Assembly (NCBI RefSeq): GCF_014191355.1
Contig: NZ_JACHWM010000001.1
Span: 248,001 to 312,000, forward strand
DNA length: 64,000 bases
Reading direction: 5' to 3'
Source: Methylobacterium sp. R2-1
GTDB lineage: Bacteria > Pseudomonadota > Alphaproteobacteria > Rhizobiales > Beijerinckiaceae
In this document: piece by piece, positions 8,736-17,928 of the stretch
Position numbering within the stretch: the first letter of the stretch is position 1
How the letters are laid out: each line of letters starts with the position of its first letter
The notes under the pieces: model-generated
The model's input: the letters and a program-made list of their open reading frames with translations, nothing else
The model's database searches: none
What the model was told of the DNA's origin: nothing
Position numbers and translations under genes: made by a program

Positions 8736-9035
8736 ATGATCCTGGAAATCGCGCAGGTCGACGTGAAGCCCGGCACGGAGGCGGAGTTCGAAGCCGGCAT
8801 CGCCCGGGCTGCCGAGATCTTCCGTGCCGCCGCCGGGTGCCGTAGCTTCGTGGTGCGCCGCTCCATCGAGAAGCCGCAGCGCTACCGCCTGCTGATCGAG
8901 TGGGATACGCTGGAGGCGCACACCAAGGACTTCACCGGCTCCCAGGCCTGGAAGGACTACCGGGCGATGGTGTCTCCGTATTTCGAGGCTCCGCCTCACG
9001 TGGAGCACACCGAACTGACGCTGCAGGCGTTCTGA
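8736..9035 (+). CDS. Antibiotic biosynthesis monooxygenase (ABM) domain protein
   Basis: A 99-residue dimeric alpha/beta-barrel ABM-fold protein. The N-terminal strand (MILEIAQVDVKPGTEAEF), the GCRSFVVRRSIEKP segment and the WDTLEAHTKDF motif are typical of single-domain ABM proteins. Related members act as quinol/heme monooxygenases or as small detoxification and sensing proteins; nothing here fixes the substrate. It precedes maiA by 40 bases on the same strand, so the two could be cotranscribed. The 8525-8735 gap before it shows nothing recognisable. Confidence 0.85.
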   Translation: MILEIAQVDVKPGTEAEFEAGIARAAEIFRAAAGCRSFVVRRSIEKPQRYRLLIEWDTLEAHTKDFTGSQAWKDYRAMVSPYFEAPPHVEHTELTLQAF

Positions 9036-9075
9036 GCCCCAGCCGGAGCCCGGACAAAGAGGGAGAGACGGCCTC

Positions 9076-9723
9076 GTGAAGATGTACGGCAACTGGCGCT
9101 CGGCGGCGGCCTTCCGCGTGCGCATCGCCCTCAACCTCAAGGGCCTGGCCTATGAGGAAGTCTTCCTCGATCTCGACGCCGGCGATCAGTTCAAGGCCGA
9201 CTTCCTCGCGATCAATCCGCAGGGGGCGGTGCCTGCCCTCTTCGACGGCGACGGGCCGCCGCTGACCCAGTCGCTGGCGATCCTCGATTATCTCGACGAG
9301 ACCCATCCGCAGGTGCCACTGCTGCCCACCGACGCGCGGGCGCGGGCGCGGGCCCGCTCGCTGGCCCAGGTCGTCGCCTGCGACACCCATCCGCTCTACG
9401 TGCCGCGGGTGCGCACCTTCCTGATGGAGAATTACGGTCTGCCGCGTGAGCGGATGCTGGAGTTCCTCCGCAACGCCTTCACCACCGGTCTGAAGACGTT
9501 GGAGACGCGGCTCTCGAACGAGGTGGGGACCGGCCGCTTCTGCCAAGGTGATGCGGTGAGCCACGCCGATCTGTGCCTGATCAGCCTGTGGGTCGGGACC
9601 GGGATCTTCGGGATCGATACCGCTGCCTACCCGACGGTCAAGCGCATCGCCGACGAACTCCTCTCTCTCGACGCCGTCGCCCGAGCCCATCCGCTCCGTC
9701 AGCCCGGTGCCCCCGCGTCGTAA
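9076..9723 (+). CDS. maiA: Maleylacetoacetate isomerase / zeta-class glutathione S-transferase
   Basis: A 215-residue GST of the zeta class. The N-terminal thioredoxin-like domain has RSAAAFRVRIALNLKG and the INPQGAVPAL and QSLAILDYLDE glutathione-site motifs, followed by an all-helical C-terminal domain. These enzymes isomerise maleylacetoacetate to fumarylacetoacetate in tyrosine degradation, using glutathione. The second serine of the usual RSSA(A/S) active-site motif is alanine here, so the exact activity is uncertain. The start is GTG 9076 with GGGAGAG upstream. Homogentisate-pathway partners are not adjacent. Confidence 0.85.
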   Translation: MKMYGNWRSAAAFRVRIALNLKGLAYEEVFLDLDAGDQFKADFLAINPQGAVPALFDGDGPPLTQSLAILDYLDETHPQVPLLPTDARARARARSLAQVVACDTHPLYVPRVRTFLMENYGLPRERMLEFLRNAFTTGLKTLETRLSNEVGTGRFCQGDAVSHADLCLISLWVGTGIFGIDTAAYPTVKRIADELLSLDAVARAHPLRQPGAPAS

Positions 9724-9879
9724 GGCAAAAAATTTTTACGACATAGCTGGGTTAGTGATGCTGGATTTGCGTCCCAGGCACGATGCGAACGTGTGGGCGC
9801 TTGCACGGTTGCTGATGTAAGATCATTCCAAACTGAAGCGCCGCCGTACGAGGCGGGCTGCGAGGCGAGTGGGGCGAGG

Positions 9880-11211
9880 ATGGTTCTGAGCGAATCGGTC
9901 ACGGATCTGCACAAGATTGTCGTGGTAGGGGGAGGGGCGGCCGGACTGGAACTGGTAACCAAGCTCGGCAACAAGTACGGCAAGCGCGGCAAGGCCCACG
10001 TCACCCTGGTGGATCGAGCGCGCACCCACATCTGGAAGCCTCTGCTGCACGAGGTCGCTGCCGGCTCCCTCGATGTCGGCCACCACGCGGTCGACTACCT
10101 GCACCACGCTCACGCCAACCACTTTCGCTACCGTATCGGCGAAATGACCGGCCTCGACCGTGAGAAGCGGGTGATTCATCTCGCTGCCAGTCGCGACAGC
10201 GAGGGGCGTGAGGTCACGCCCGTGCGTGCCATTGCCTATGACACGCTGATCATGGCTGTTGGCTCGACCACTAACGATTTCGGAACGCCGGGCGTGGCCG
10301 AGCACGCCATCGCCCTCGACACCAAGGAGCAGGCGCTGCGCTTCCACCAGCGCCTCGTCAACGGCATGCTGCGGGCCCACACCCAGGAGGGGCCGGTGCG
10401 CCCCGGCCAGCTCCATGTGACGGTGATCGGCGCGGGCGCGACCGGGACGGAGCTGGCGGCGGAGCTGCACCGGACCACCCGTGAAGTCGCCCGGACCGGC
10501 CTCGACCGGATCGATCCGGCCAAGGATCTCAAGATCACCCTCGTGGAGGCGGCCGACCGCATTCTGCCGGCGGTGCCACAGCGGTTGGCGGTCGAGGTGA
10601 TGGGACAGCTCGCCAAGATCGGCGTCGAGGTGCGGGTGCAGGCCCGGGTCACCGAGGTGCGTGCCGACGGCGTCCAGCTCGCGGACGGCGGCTTCATCCC
10701 ATCTGAACTCGTCGTCTGGGCCGCGGGCGTGAAGGGGCCGGCTTTCCTGAAGGATCTCGGTGGTCTGGAGAGCACCCGCAACAACCAGCTCGTCGTCACA
10801 CCGACGCTGCAGACCTCCCGCGATCCGGACATCTTCGCCATCGGCGACTGCGCCTACCTCGTGGAGGAGGGCTCGCAGACGCCGATCCCGCCGCGAGCCC
10901 AGGCCGCTCACCAGCAGGCTTCACACCTCTACGGGCAGATGGCCAACCGCCTCGCGGGCCGGCCGCTCAAGCCGTTCAAGTACCGCGACTTCGGCTCACT
11001 CGTCTCGCTCGGCGAGTACACGGCCGTCGGTAACCTGATGGGCTTCATCCAGGGGAAGAACATGTTCATCGCCGGTCTTTTCGCCCGGCTGATGTACCGC
11101 TCGCTCTACAAGATGCACGAGACGGCCGTGAACGGCTGGTGGAAGACGAGCCTCGATGCCCTGGCCCGGGCGCTCACCCGGCGCACCGAGCCGCGGGTAA
11201 AGCTACACTGA
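9880..11211 (+). CDS. ndh: Type II NADH:quinone dehydrogenase (NDH-2)
   Basis: A 443-residue flavoprotein with an FAD-binding Rossmann motif at the N-terminus (VVVGGGAAGLELV), a second NAD(H)-binding GxGxxG (VIGAGATGTELAAEL) and the FAIGDCA flavin motif. A C-terminal amphipathic region ending near the Trp-rich segment attaches it to the inner membrane. NDH-2 transfers electrons from NADH to the quinone pool without pumping protons. ATG 9880 is preferred over an upstream in-frame start because it follows a purine-rich GGGGCGAGG and begins right before the FAD fold. The 9724-9879 leader has an A/T-rich block (AAAAAATTTTT) that may belong to its promoter. Confidence 0.93.
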   Translation: MVLSESVTDLHKIVVVGGGAAGLELVTKLGNKYGKRGKAHVTLVDRARTHIWKPLLHEVAAGSLDVGHHAVDYLHHAHANHFRYRIGEMTGLDREKRVIHLAASRDSEGREVTPVRAIAYDTLIMAVGSTTNDFGTPGVAEHAIALDTKEQALRFHQRLVNGMLRAHTQEGPVRPGQLHVTVIGAGATGTELAAELHRTTREVARTGLDRIDPAKDLKITLVEAADRILPAVPQRLAVEVMGQLAKIGVEVRVQARVTEVRADGVQLADGGFIPSELVVWAAGVKGPAFLKDLGGLESTRNNQLVVTPTLQTSRDPDIFAIGDCAYLVEEGSQTPIPPRAQAAHQQASHLYGQMANRLAGRPLKPFKYRDFGSLVSLGEYTAVGNLMGFIQGKNMFIAGLFARLMYRSLYKMHETAVNGWWKTSLDALARALTRRTEPRVKLH

Positions 11212-11296
11212 CGGAAGACCCGGCTTGAACCGGGGCGCAGGTGCGTCATGTTCCCCTTCCGCCGGCCCGGAGATGAGGCCGGCGGAAGGAGACGCC

Positions 11297-11623
11297 ATGA
11301 TCCTCGTCAGCGTGATGTATCCGAGCGGCGCCGGCACCCGGTTCGACATGGACTACTATCTTAAGAAGCACATGCCGCTGGTCAGCGAGCGCTGGACCTC
11401 CAAGGGCTTGCATGACTACACGGTCGTGAAGGGGATCGGCACGCCGGATGGTGGTACGCCGCCCTATCAGGTCGTGGCGCTGCTGCGCTTCGAATCCGCC
11501 GACGCGTTCAAGTCGGCAGCAGCCGCGGACGGTCCGGAGATCTTCGGCGATATCCCGAACTTCACCGACACTCAGCCGGCAGTTCAGCTCAGCGACTTTG
11601 CGGCGTCGGAAGTGAAAGGCTGA
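11297..11623 (+). CDS. EthD domain-containing protein
   Basis: A 108-residue protein with the small ferredoxin-like EthD fold: MILVSVMYPSG at the start, then FDMDYYLKKHMPLV, the most conserved EthD segment. ATG 11297 follows a strong GGAAGGAGA site. EthD-like proteins accompany oxidative degradation systems, but the molecular role is unsettled for most. Its stop codon overlaps the ATG of the next gene by one base, so translation is coupled. Confidence 0.85.
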   Translation: MILVSVMYPSGAGTRFDMDYYLKKHMPLVSERWTSKGLHDYTVVKGIGTPDGGTPPYQVVALLRFESADAFKSAAAADGPEIFGDIPNFTDTQPAVQLSDFAASEVKG

Positions 11624-11931
11624 TGATCGACATCATCAAGCAGATCCAGGAAGCCAATCCGGCGCTCGGCACGACGATCATCGTGCTGCGCTCCGATTCG
11701 CGGGCGCTCGCCGATCCGGCGACGCTGACGCCGGAGGCGAAGGCGTGGCTCGATGCGAACGCGCCCGGGGCGCGTCTGTCGCAGGAGACCGTGATGCTCG
11801 CACCTTATCCCGGCGGTGCCCCGACGGAACGCACCGTCACGGTGCTCGCCTTCTCCGACGCACGTCACCTGGCCGCCTTCGCCACGACGTGGACTGGCGA
11901 CCCGACGCTTGATGACGACGAGGCCGCCTGA
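11623..11931 (+). CDS. Hypothetical protein coupled to the EthD gene
   Basis: A 102-residue soluble protein starting at the TGATG overlap with the EthD gene. It has an amphipathic N-terminal helix (IDIIKQIQEANPAL), a beta-rich middle and a very acidic C-terminus (DDDEAA). I recognise no domain. The overlap implies stoichiometric expression with the EthD protein, possibly as a partner. Confidence 0.75.
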   Translation: MIDIIKQIQEANPALGTTIIVLRSDSRALADPATLTPEAKAWLDANAPGARLSQETVMLAPYPGGAPTERTVTVLAFSDARHLAAFATTWTGDPTLDDDEAA

Positions 11932-11941
11932 TCGCGGCCGG

Positions 11942-11972
11942 GGCCGCGCCTGCCCAATCGGCAGGGGCGGCC
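11942..11972. terminator. Hairpin between convergent genes
   Basis: GGCCGCGCCTGCC (11942-11954) pairs with GGCAGGGGCGGCC (11960-11972) at 12 of 13 positions around a 5-base loop. It lies just after the coupled pair and before the chemoreceptor stop. No U tract follows, so it may be a Rho-assisted or RNA-stabilising stem. A short direct repeat of GCGGCCTCATCGGT follows it. Confidence 0.5.
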
Positions 11973-12018
11973 TCATCGGTGCGGCCTCATCGGTTTGGTT
12001 TGAACAAGGGCCTCTGGC

Positions 12019-13392
12019 TCAAGCCGCCTCGATGATCTCGGCGGCGGCCTTGGCCATGTCCTTCATCGCCGTGTTCGCGGCCTGATAGGCCGGCGTTCCG
12101 ACATCCCAGTTGTTCTGGGTGATCGCCTTGACCATGCGCTCGGCCTCGTCATGGGCGGTGGCCTCGGCCTTCAGGAACGTTTCCGCCGCGTGCCGGCGTG
12201 TCGGATCGGCGGTGAGAGCCTGCACAGCCTGCCGGGCTGCGCGGTTGCGAAGCACCGCGGCGGCCGGATCGGCCGGCGCGGCGCCGAGCAGAATGGTCGC
12301 GAGGCCCCGCTTCCACAGGCCGAGATCGGCGGGCAGACGCACCAGCTCGTAGAGGTCGAGCCCACTCGCATCGGCCAGTGACGTCTGCGCCAGGGTTTCG
12401 GCCTTCACGAGGCGCTTCGTGATGCTGTCGATCTCGGTGCGGGTCTTGGCCGCCTTTGCGGCGATGTTCTGAACGCTGCTCGAAATCTCTGCCGTCGCAC
12501 TGCTCTGCTGGGTGATGGCCGCGGCCAGCGCCGCATTCATCTCGCTCGTCCGTGCGATCCGCTCGGCCGCTCCTTCGACGCGGCTGCCGAGGCTGTCGAC
12601 CACGGAGCTGCCGGTCGAGACGGCCGATCGGCTCTCCTCGACGGCGCGGGCAATCTGGCTCATCTCGCCCTGAAGCGTATGAAGCCAGGTGCGGATCTGC
12701 TCGGTCGAACGGGCCGTCTGCCCGGAAAGCGATTTCACCTCGGCCGCGACGACCGAAAAGCCGCGACCTGCCTCGCCGGCACGAGCGGCTTCGATAGTGG
12801 CGTTGAGTGCGAGAAGATTGGTTTGGCTGGAGATCGTGGCGATGGTGCCCGCCATAGTACCGATCTCGGCGATGGCATTTTGGAGAAGCTGAAGGCGCTC
12901 GTCGATCTGGTGCGTGCGGTCACGAATCGCATTCATGGCCGAGCGGGCATTGCTCACGTCGGACATGCAGGCGGCCATGGCGTCACGCGCCTCGGCGGCA
13001 CTTGAGCCAGCCGCCTCGGAGGTTTCCGCGACCTCGGCGATGGAGGCGCCCATCTCTTCGATGGCGCTCGCGATGGTCTGCGTCGCCTGCGCGACCTCGC
13101 CGACGTCGTAGGTCGTCCAGCCGATATTGATCGCCCCTTCGGAGGCTTCCTTTGCGATAGCGGCGATGTTCGCCCGCTCCGTGCGCAGATCCTTGCGCTG
13201 CGCCTGCTCGAGCTTGCTGAGGGCAGCACCCACGGCGCTTCCCGGCACCGCGGCGGCGTCGAGGCCGGCGCGATCCGTCAAGCGCTTGAGCGCGTCGATC
13301 AGGCGCACCTCGTCGGATGGTCCGGCGCTCGACGCATCGGACACAGCAGGCATGGACGGTCCGGCAGCGCGGCCGAGCTTGAGAGACAGCAT
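12019..13392 (-). CDS. Soluble methyl-accepting chemotaxis-type receptor
   Basis: A 457-residue protein with no transmembrane segment. The central part (about residues 80-340) is a chemoreceptor signalling coiled coil whose hairpin tip reads [22 protein letters not shown], the site that binds CheA/CheW. An N-terminal helical region of about 70 residues and a C-terminal extension of about 110 residues flank it, and neither resembles PAS, GAF or CZB sensors clearly. It should therefore sense a cytoplasmic signal. A longer reading from a TTG at 13434 is possible; ATG 13392 is the more conventional start, though no good ribosome site is seen for either. No che genes are adjacent. Confidence 0.88.
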   Translation of the reverse strand: MLSLKLGRAAGPSMPAVSDASSAGPSDEVRLIDALKRLTDRAGLDAAAVPGSAVGAALSKLEQAQRKDLRTERANIAAIAKEASEGAINIGWTTYDVGEVAQATQTIASAIEEMGASIAEVAETSEAAGSSAAEARDAMAACMSDVSNARSAMNAIRDRTHQIDERLQLLQNAIAEIGTMAGTIATISSQTNLLALNATIEAARAGEAGRGFSVVAAEVKSLSGQTARSTEQIRTWLHTLQGEMSQIARAVEESRSAVSTGSSVVDSLGSRVEGAAERIARTSEMNAALAAAITQQSSATAEISSSVQNIAAKAAKTRTEIDSITKRLVKAETLAQTSLADASGLDLYELVRLPADLGLWKRGLATILLGAAPADPAAAVLRNRAARQAVQALTADPTRRHAAETFLKAEATAHDEAERMVKAITQNNWDVGTPAYQAANTAMKDMAKAAAEIIEAA

Positions 13393-13714
13393 GGCGTTTA
13401 GGGCCCCCAATTCTTTTTTCCCGCTTATGGTCAAGAGGCCTGCCCAGGACAGTCTCGCTTGACGGCAGTCGCTTTGCCTTCCGTCAACTTGCGGTTGGAC
13501 AAGAAACTCTTCGTGGCGGTGTCGCAGATAATGATCTGAGGCGAGTTAACAGCGGATTGAGACGCTCGTTGAGGTGTTCTTTGAGCGTCGGTGCATACAG
13601 CCAAGTGATAGCGTCGGATCGACGGCTACATTTCGCGCTTTGGCTCCTGTGCGCATCGGCATCATGAGACGCCGTTGTGCGGTTGCAGCAAGAGATTTGC
13701 GTCGCAAAAACGTT

Positions 13715-13731
13715 ATGCTCAGTCTCAGCAT
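13715..13731. promoter_or_regulatory. Operator-like palindrome 1 upstream of nadA
   Basis: ATGCTCA-GTC-TCAGCAT is a 17-base inverted repeat with one mismatch in the half-sites. It shares its left half with the perfect copy 59 bases downstream. The pair fits an operator for a repressor of NAD synthesis. NadQ-type repressors are the proposed regulators of nadABC in many alphaproteobacteria, but the assignment here is inference. Confidence 0.6.
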
Positions 13732-13773
13732 ATCTGGACAAGGCGCGGCACGCCGCCTAAGTTAGACGGCACA

Positions 13774-13790
13774 ATGCTCATTTTGAGCAT
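13774..13790. promoter_or_regulatory. Operator-like palindrome 2 upstream of nadA
   Basis: ATGCTCA-TTT-TGAGCAT is a perfect 17-base palindrome ending directly before the nadA ribosome site AAAGGAGA (13791-13798). A protein bound here would block transcription or translation initiation of nadABC. Confidence 0.7.
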
Positions 13791-13803
13791 AAAGGAGACC
13801 GCG

Positions 13804-14847
13804 ATGTCCGAGGCAGGATCCGCCCTTCGCGACCCGGCCGGACGGGCCTTCCCACTGCCCGACCTCTACGATCGCGTGAGCCGTCACGTGCCTGCCATCG
13901 AGTGGCCGGCCCTCGCGCCCGACATCGAGGCGATCCTGCGCCTGAAACGCGAGCGGAACGCGGTGGTTCTGGCCCATAACTATCAGGCGCCCGAAATCTT
14001 CCACACGGTGGCGGACATCGTCGGCGACAGCCTCGCGCTGGCCCGCGAGGCAGCGCGCGTCGACGCGGACGTGATCGTGCTGGCCGGCGTCCACTTCATG
14101 GCCGAGACCGCAAAGCTCCTGAACCCCGGCAAGACCGTGCTGATGCCGGATATGGCCGCCGGCTGCTCGCTCGCCGATTCGATCACCGCCGCCGACGTGC
14201 GGGCCTTGCGCGCGAGATATCCGGGCGTGCCGGTTGTGACCTACGTCAATACCTCCGCCGCCGTGAAGGCCGAATCGGACGTGTGCTGCACCTCGGGCAA
14301 CGCCGCCGATGTCGTGCGCGCGCTCGGGGTGCCACGGGTTCTGATGATTCCGGACGAGTTCCTGGCCCGCAACGTCCAGCAACAGGTTCCCGAGGTCGAG
14401 ATGCTGACCTGGGCCGGCCACTGCGAGGTGCACGAACGCTTCACCCCGGCCGACATCGCCGACGTGCGCGAAAGCTATCCCGGCATCACCGTCATCGCCC
14501 ACCCGGAATGCCCGCCAGAGGTGGTCGAGGCCTCGGACTTTTCGGGATCGACGGCGATGATGATGAACTACGTAACCGAGAAGCGGCCCTCCCAGGTCGT
14601 GCTCGTGACCGAGTGCTCGATGGCCGACAACATCGCGGTGGCCAATCCCGACATCGAGTTCATCAAGCCCTGCAATCTCTGCCCGCACATGAAGCGGATC
14701 TCCTTACGCAATATCCGCCAGTCGCTGGAGACGATGACGCACGAGATCACCGTCGAGGAAGGGCTGGCCGAGCGGGCTCGTCGTGCCGTCGAGCGGATGC
14801 TCGCGGTCAAGCCGACCCAGACCGTCTCACCGAGACAGGCCGCCTGA
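13804..14847 (+). CDS. nadA: Quinolinate synthase NadA
   Basis: A 347-residue NadA that condenses iminoaspartate with dihydroxyacetone phosphate to quinolinate in de novo NAD synthesis. The [4Fe-4S] candidates are C121 (AAGCSLAD), C236 (HPECPPEV) and C290/C293 ([10 protein letters not shown]). The [15 protein letters not shown] and GCSLADS motifs are conserved. ATG 13804 follows AAAGGAGA; longer readings would include the operators. It is the first gene of nadABC, and its stop overlaps the nadB start by one base. Confidence 0.97.
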   Translation: MSEAGSALRDPAGRAFPLPDLYDRVSRHVPAIEWPALAPDIEAILRLKRERNAVVLAHNYQAPEIFHTVADIVGDSLALAREAARVDADVIVLAGVHFMAETAKLLNPGKTVLMPDMAAGCSLADSITAADVRALRARYPGVPVVTYVNTSAAVKAESDVCCTSGNAADVVRALGVPRVLMIPDEFLARNVQQQVPEVEMLTWAGHCEVHERFTPADIADVRESYPGITVIAHPECPPEVVEASDFSGSTAMMMNYVTEKRPSQVVLVTECSMADNIAVANPDIEFIKPCNLCPHMKRISLRNIRQSLETMTHEITVEEGLAERARRAVERMLAVKPTQTVSPRQAA

Positions 14848-16367
14848 TGAGCATCTTTGCTCGGAGTCCCGCCGACCGGGTGATCGTGGTCGGCGCCGGG
14901 GTGGCGGGGCTTGCCACCGCGCTGCGGCTCGCGCCGCGGCCGGTCACCCTCATCACCGCCGCGCCCCTCGGGGCCGGCACCGCCACGGGTTGGGCGCAGG
15001 GCGGCATCGCCGCCGCGATGGCCGCCGACGATGCGCCGTCGCTGCACGCGGACGACACGCTCGCCGCGGGCGCCGGACTCACCGAACCGGACGTGGCGCT
15101 CCGCGTCGCGGAGGCAGGGCCGGGCGTGATCGACTGGCTCGTCACTCTTGGTACCGGTTTCGACCGGGAGGCGGACGGAGCGCTGGCGCTCGGATTGGAG
15201 GCGGCCCACAGTCGCCGCCGCATCGTGCGGGCACGGGGCGACTCGACCGGCCGCGCCGTGCTCGACGCCCTGGTGCGCGCGTCTCAGGCGACGCCTTCGA
15301 TCGAGATCCTCGTCGCCGGGCTCCACGGCCTGATGCAGGATGCCGATGGTCGCGTGTGCGGCGTCGTGTGTGAGCGCGACGGTGTCGCGTTCCGCCTGCC
15401 GGCCCGCGCTGTGGTGTTGGCGACCGGCGGCGTCGGCGCGCTCTACGCCTCCACCACCAATCCGCGCGGTGCCCTCGGGCGCGGCCTGCTCGCCGCCGCG
15501 CGGGCCGGCGCTGCGCTGCGCGACCTCGAATTCGTGCAGTTCCACCCGACCGCCATCGCCGCCGGCCGCGATCCGATGCCGCTCGCGACCGAGGCGCTTC
15601 GGGGCGAGGGCGCAAGGCTGATCGACGAGTTCGGCGCTCCCGTGATGGCCGGAATCGAGGGCGGCGACCTCGCCCCGCGCGACGTAGTGGCCCGCGGCAT
15701 CTTCCAGGCGCTCGGGCGCGGCCGCACCGTCTCTCTCGATACCCGCGGCCGACTCGGCGCGCGCATGTCTCAGCGCTTCCCCACGGTCGCCGCGCTCTGC
15801 GCCGAGGCCGGGATCGATCCGGCGGTGCAGGCGATCCCGGTTCGCCCGGCGGCGCACTATCACATGGGCGGCATCCTCGTGGACGAGGTCGGTCGCAGCA
15901 CCGTCCCGGGCCTCTGGGCTTGCGGCGAGGTTTCATCGACCGGATTGCACGGCGCGAACCGCCTTGCCAGCAATTCGCTCCTCGAAGCCTTGGCCTTCGC
16001 GCCCCGCATCGCCGAGTCGATCGGTGACGCGCCGACCCTTGCGAGCATGGATCGCCCGGTGCCTCTGCCCGAGATCCGGCCGGAAGACGCGGCGGTGCTT
16101 TCCGACATTCGTGGCATCATGGAACGGGATGTCGGCGTGGTGCGCGATGAGGCGGGCCTGTTGCAGGCCGTCGCTCACCTCACCGATCTGTCGGAGCGTG
16201 GCAGCGATGCGGCCGCCACCGGCCTGATGATCGCCCGGGCCGCGCTGGACCGGCGCGAGAGCCGCGGCGCTCACTGGCGCAGCGACTATCCGGGCCAGCT
16301 TCCGGCCCGGCATTCCGTGGTCACGCCCGCCGCGGCTTCCGCGCTTCAGGAACTCACCGATGCCTGA
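14847..16367 (+). CDS. nadB: L-aspartate oxidase NadB
   Basis: A 506-residue FAD enzyme that oxidises L-aspartate to iminoaspartate, the substrate of NadA. The FAD Rossmann motif VVGAGVAGLATAL is at residues about 14-26, and succinate-dehydrogenase-family motifs follow: GWAQGGIAAA, the EFVQFHPTA segment and RPAAHYHMGG, then GLWACGEVSSTGLHGANRLASNS. The start overlaps the nadA stop (TGATG) and the end overlaps nadC by eight bases, so the three genes are translationally coupled. It is slightly shorter than E. coli NadB because of a trimmed C-terminus. Confidence 0.96.
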   Translation: MSIFARSPADRVIVVGAGVAGLATALRLAPRPVTLITAAPLGAGTATGWAQGGIAAAMAADDAPSLHADDTLAAGAGLTEPDVALRVAEAGPGVIDWLVTLGTGFDREADGALALGLEAAHSRRRIVRARGDSTGRAVLDALVRASQATPSIEILVAGLHGLMQDADGRVCGVVCERDGVAFRLPARAVVLATGGVGALYASTTNPRGALGRGLLAAARAGAALRDLEFVQFHPTAIAAGRDPMPLATEALRGEGARLIDEFGAPVMAGIEGGDLAPRDVVARGIFQALGRGRTVSLDTRGRLGARMSQRFPTVAALCAEAGIDPAVQAIPVRPAAHYHMGGILVDEVGRSTVPGLWACGEVSSTGLHGANRLASNSLLEALAFAPRIAESIGDAPTLASMDRPVPLPEIRPEDAAVLSDIRGIMERDVGVVRDEAGLLQAVAHLTDLSERGSDAAATGLMIARAALDRRESRGAHWRSDYPGQLPARHSVVTPAAASALQELTDA

Positions 16368-17220
16368 CGATGTCCTGCTGCCGCTGCCGCGCCTCCTCGT
16401 GGAGCCGGTGGTGCGGGCGGCCCTTCTCGAAGATCTCGGCCGGGCCGGCGACATCACCACGGATGCCATCGTCCCGGCGGGTGAGCGCATGGAAGCGGTC
16501 ATCGCCTCGCGTCAGGACGGCGTGATCGCCGGGACCGACGCCGCTGCCATCGCCTTCGAGCTGATCGACCCGAGCCTCTCCGTTTCGGTCGAGCGGCCCG
16601 ATGGAACCCGCGTCGCGCCGGGCGATACGGTGATCCGCCTCTCCGGCCCGGCCCGCGCCGTGCTGACCGCCGAGCGGGTCGCCCTCAACCTGCTCTGCCG
16701 CCTGAGCGGCGTCGCCACGGCGACGGCTTCCCTGGTCGAGGCGGCGCGCCCGCACGGGAAGGCGCGGATCGTCTGCACCCGCAAGACGACGCCGGGTCTG
16801 CGAGCGCTGGAGAAACACGCGGTGCGGGCCGGTGGCGGCTCGAATCACCGCTTCGGCCTCGACGACGCGGTGCTGATCAAGGACAATCACGTCGCGGTCG
16901 CGGGCGGCATCATTCCGGCCATCGAGCGGGCACGGGCGAGGACCGGTCACCTCGTCAAGATCGAGGTCGAAGTCGATACCCTGGCCCAACTTGAGGAGGC
17001 GCTCTCGGTCGGCGCCGACGCGGTACTCCTCGACAATATGAGTCCGGACACCCTGCGGCGGGCCGTGGCCATGGTCGATGGACGCGCCGTCACCGAAGCC
17101 TCGGGCCGGATCAACCGGGAGACGGTCGGGGCGGTCGCCGCGTCAGGCGTCGACCTGATCTCCGTCGGCTGGATTACCCACAGCTCGGCGATCATCGATC
17201 TGGGACTCGACGCGGCGTAG
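16360..17220 (+). CDS. nadC: Nicotinate-nucleotide pyrophosphorylase (carboxylating) NadC
   Basis: A 286-residue quinolinate phosphoribosyltransferase that converts quinolinate and PRPP to nicotinate mononucleotide with release of CO2. Diagnostic motifs are LLCRLSGVATAT, CTRKTTPGLRALEKHAV, GGGSNHRFGLDDAVLIKDNH, and the EVEVDT and LLDNMSPD barrel strands with phosphate-binding residues. It is the last gene of nadABC, overlapping nadB by eight bases. The next gene is convergent only 12 bases away. Confidence 0.97.
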   Translation: MPDDVLLPLPRLLVEPVVRAALLEDLGRAGDITTDAIVPAGERMEAVIASRQDGVIAGTDAAAIAFELIDPSLSVSVERPDGTRVAPGDTVIRLSGPARAVLTAERVALNLLCRLSGVATATASLVEAARPHGKARIVCTRKTTPGLRALEKHAVRAGGGSNHRFGLDDAVLIKDNHVAVAGGIIPAIERARARTGHLVKIEVEVDTLAQLEEALSVGADAVLLDNMSPDTLRRAVAMVDGRAVTEASGRINRETVGAVAASGVDLISVGWITHSSAIIDLGLDAA

Positions 17221-17232
17221 CGGCCGTCAGGG

Positions 17233-17730
17233 CTAGAAGCCATCCTTCCGCATCCGGTAGCGGCGGAATGACTGCCCGTTCCGCTTCACCGTTTCCTCAA
17301 CGACAACGCGAAAGCCGGCCGCTTCGAAGAACGGCCGGGCGGTCAGGCTCGCTTCGGTTTGTAGGGTGCTGACACCGTGGGCCGTGGCGGTCGCCTCGAC
17401 GGCCTGGATCAGCGCCCGCGCGACGCCCTGGCGTCCATGCGCCGGACGCACGTAGAGCATATCGAGATGGCCGCAGGGTTCGAGATCCGCGAACCCGGCG
17501 GCCTCCCCATCGATCCACGCGACCCAGCAACATCCCGCTTGTCGTCCGGCCGCCCAGGTGACTCGATCGACCTGCGACCACGCTTCGATCTGCGCCGGCA
17601 TGTAATCGGCCGCGGCGGTCTCGCGGATGGCGGAATGGTAGATTCCGATCACAGCATCCAAGTCGGCCGGGCTATAGGGGCGGACGGCCACCCGGCCCGC
17701 GAGCGGCACCTCTCGCTCGGTTCCGTCCAT
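17233..17730 (-). CDS. GNAT-family N-acetyltransferase
   Basis: A 165-residue GNAT protein. The N-terminal VRPYSPADLDAVIGIYHSAIRETA segment, the strand pair GFADLEPCGHLDMLYVRPAHGRQGVARALIQ containing the acetyl-CoA motif A (Q/R-x-x-G-x-A), and the FFEAAGFRVV motif B are clear. ATG 17730 follows an AGCAAGGA site, so I prefer it to a GTG further upstream. The substrate is unknown; this subclass often acetylates small amines. Confidence 0.88.
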   Translation of the reverse strand: MDGTEREVPLAGRVAVRPYSPADLDAVIGIYHSAIRETAAADYMPAQIEAWSQVDRVTWAAGRQAGCCWVAWIDGEAAGFADLEPCGHLDMLYVRPAHGRQGVARALIQAVEATATAHGVSTLQTEASLTARPFFEAAGFRVVVEETVKRNGQSFRRYRMRKDGF

Positions 17731-17928
17731 CGACGATAATCCTTGCTCGTAAGGCCAAGCTGCCACAGTGTGGCCACGCGGTCACGAGGGCGGCGGAAGC
17801 GTTACCGCACTGCAGTTCAAGCTTGGCTTTAGACGGCGAGCGTTTACGCCTTGGCGAGGGTCCGCACGGCATCGTGCGGCGGTTCATTCACCGCGTCCCC
17901 TATTCTTCGCCTGCCCCGAGAGGCCCTG

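Larger units (their letters stand above)
13393..13803. other. Intergenic region upstream of nadA
   Basis: About 410 bases between the divergent chemoreceptor gene and nadA. It holds the two palindromic operator-like sites listed below and a 7-bp inverted repeat GACGCTC/GAGCGTC (13561-13589). Short frames present on both strands have no ribosome sites or recognisable products. Promoters for both genes must lie here. Confidence 0.5.
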
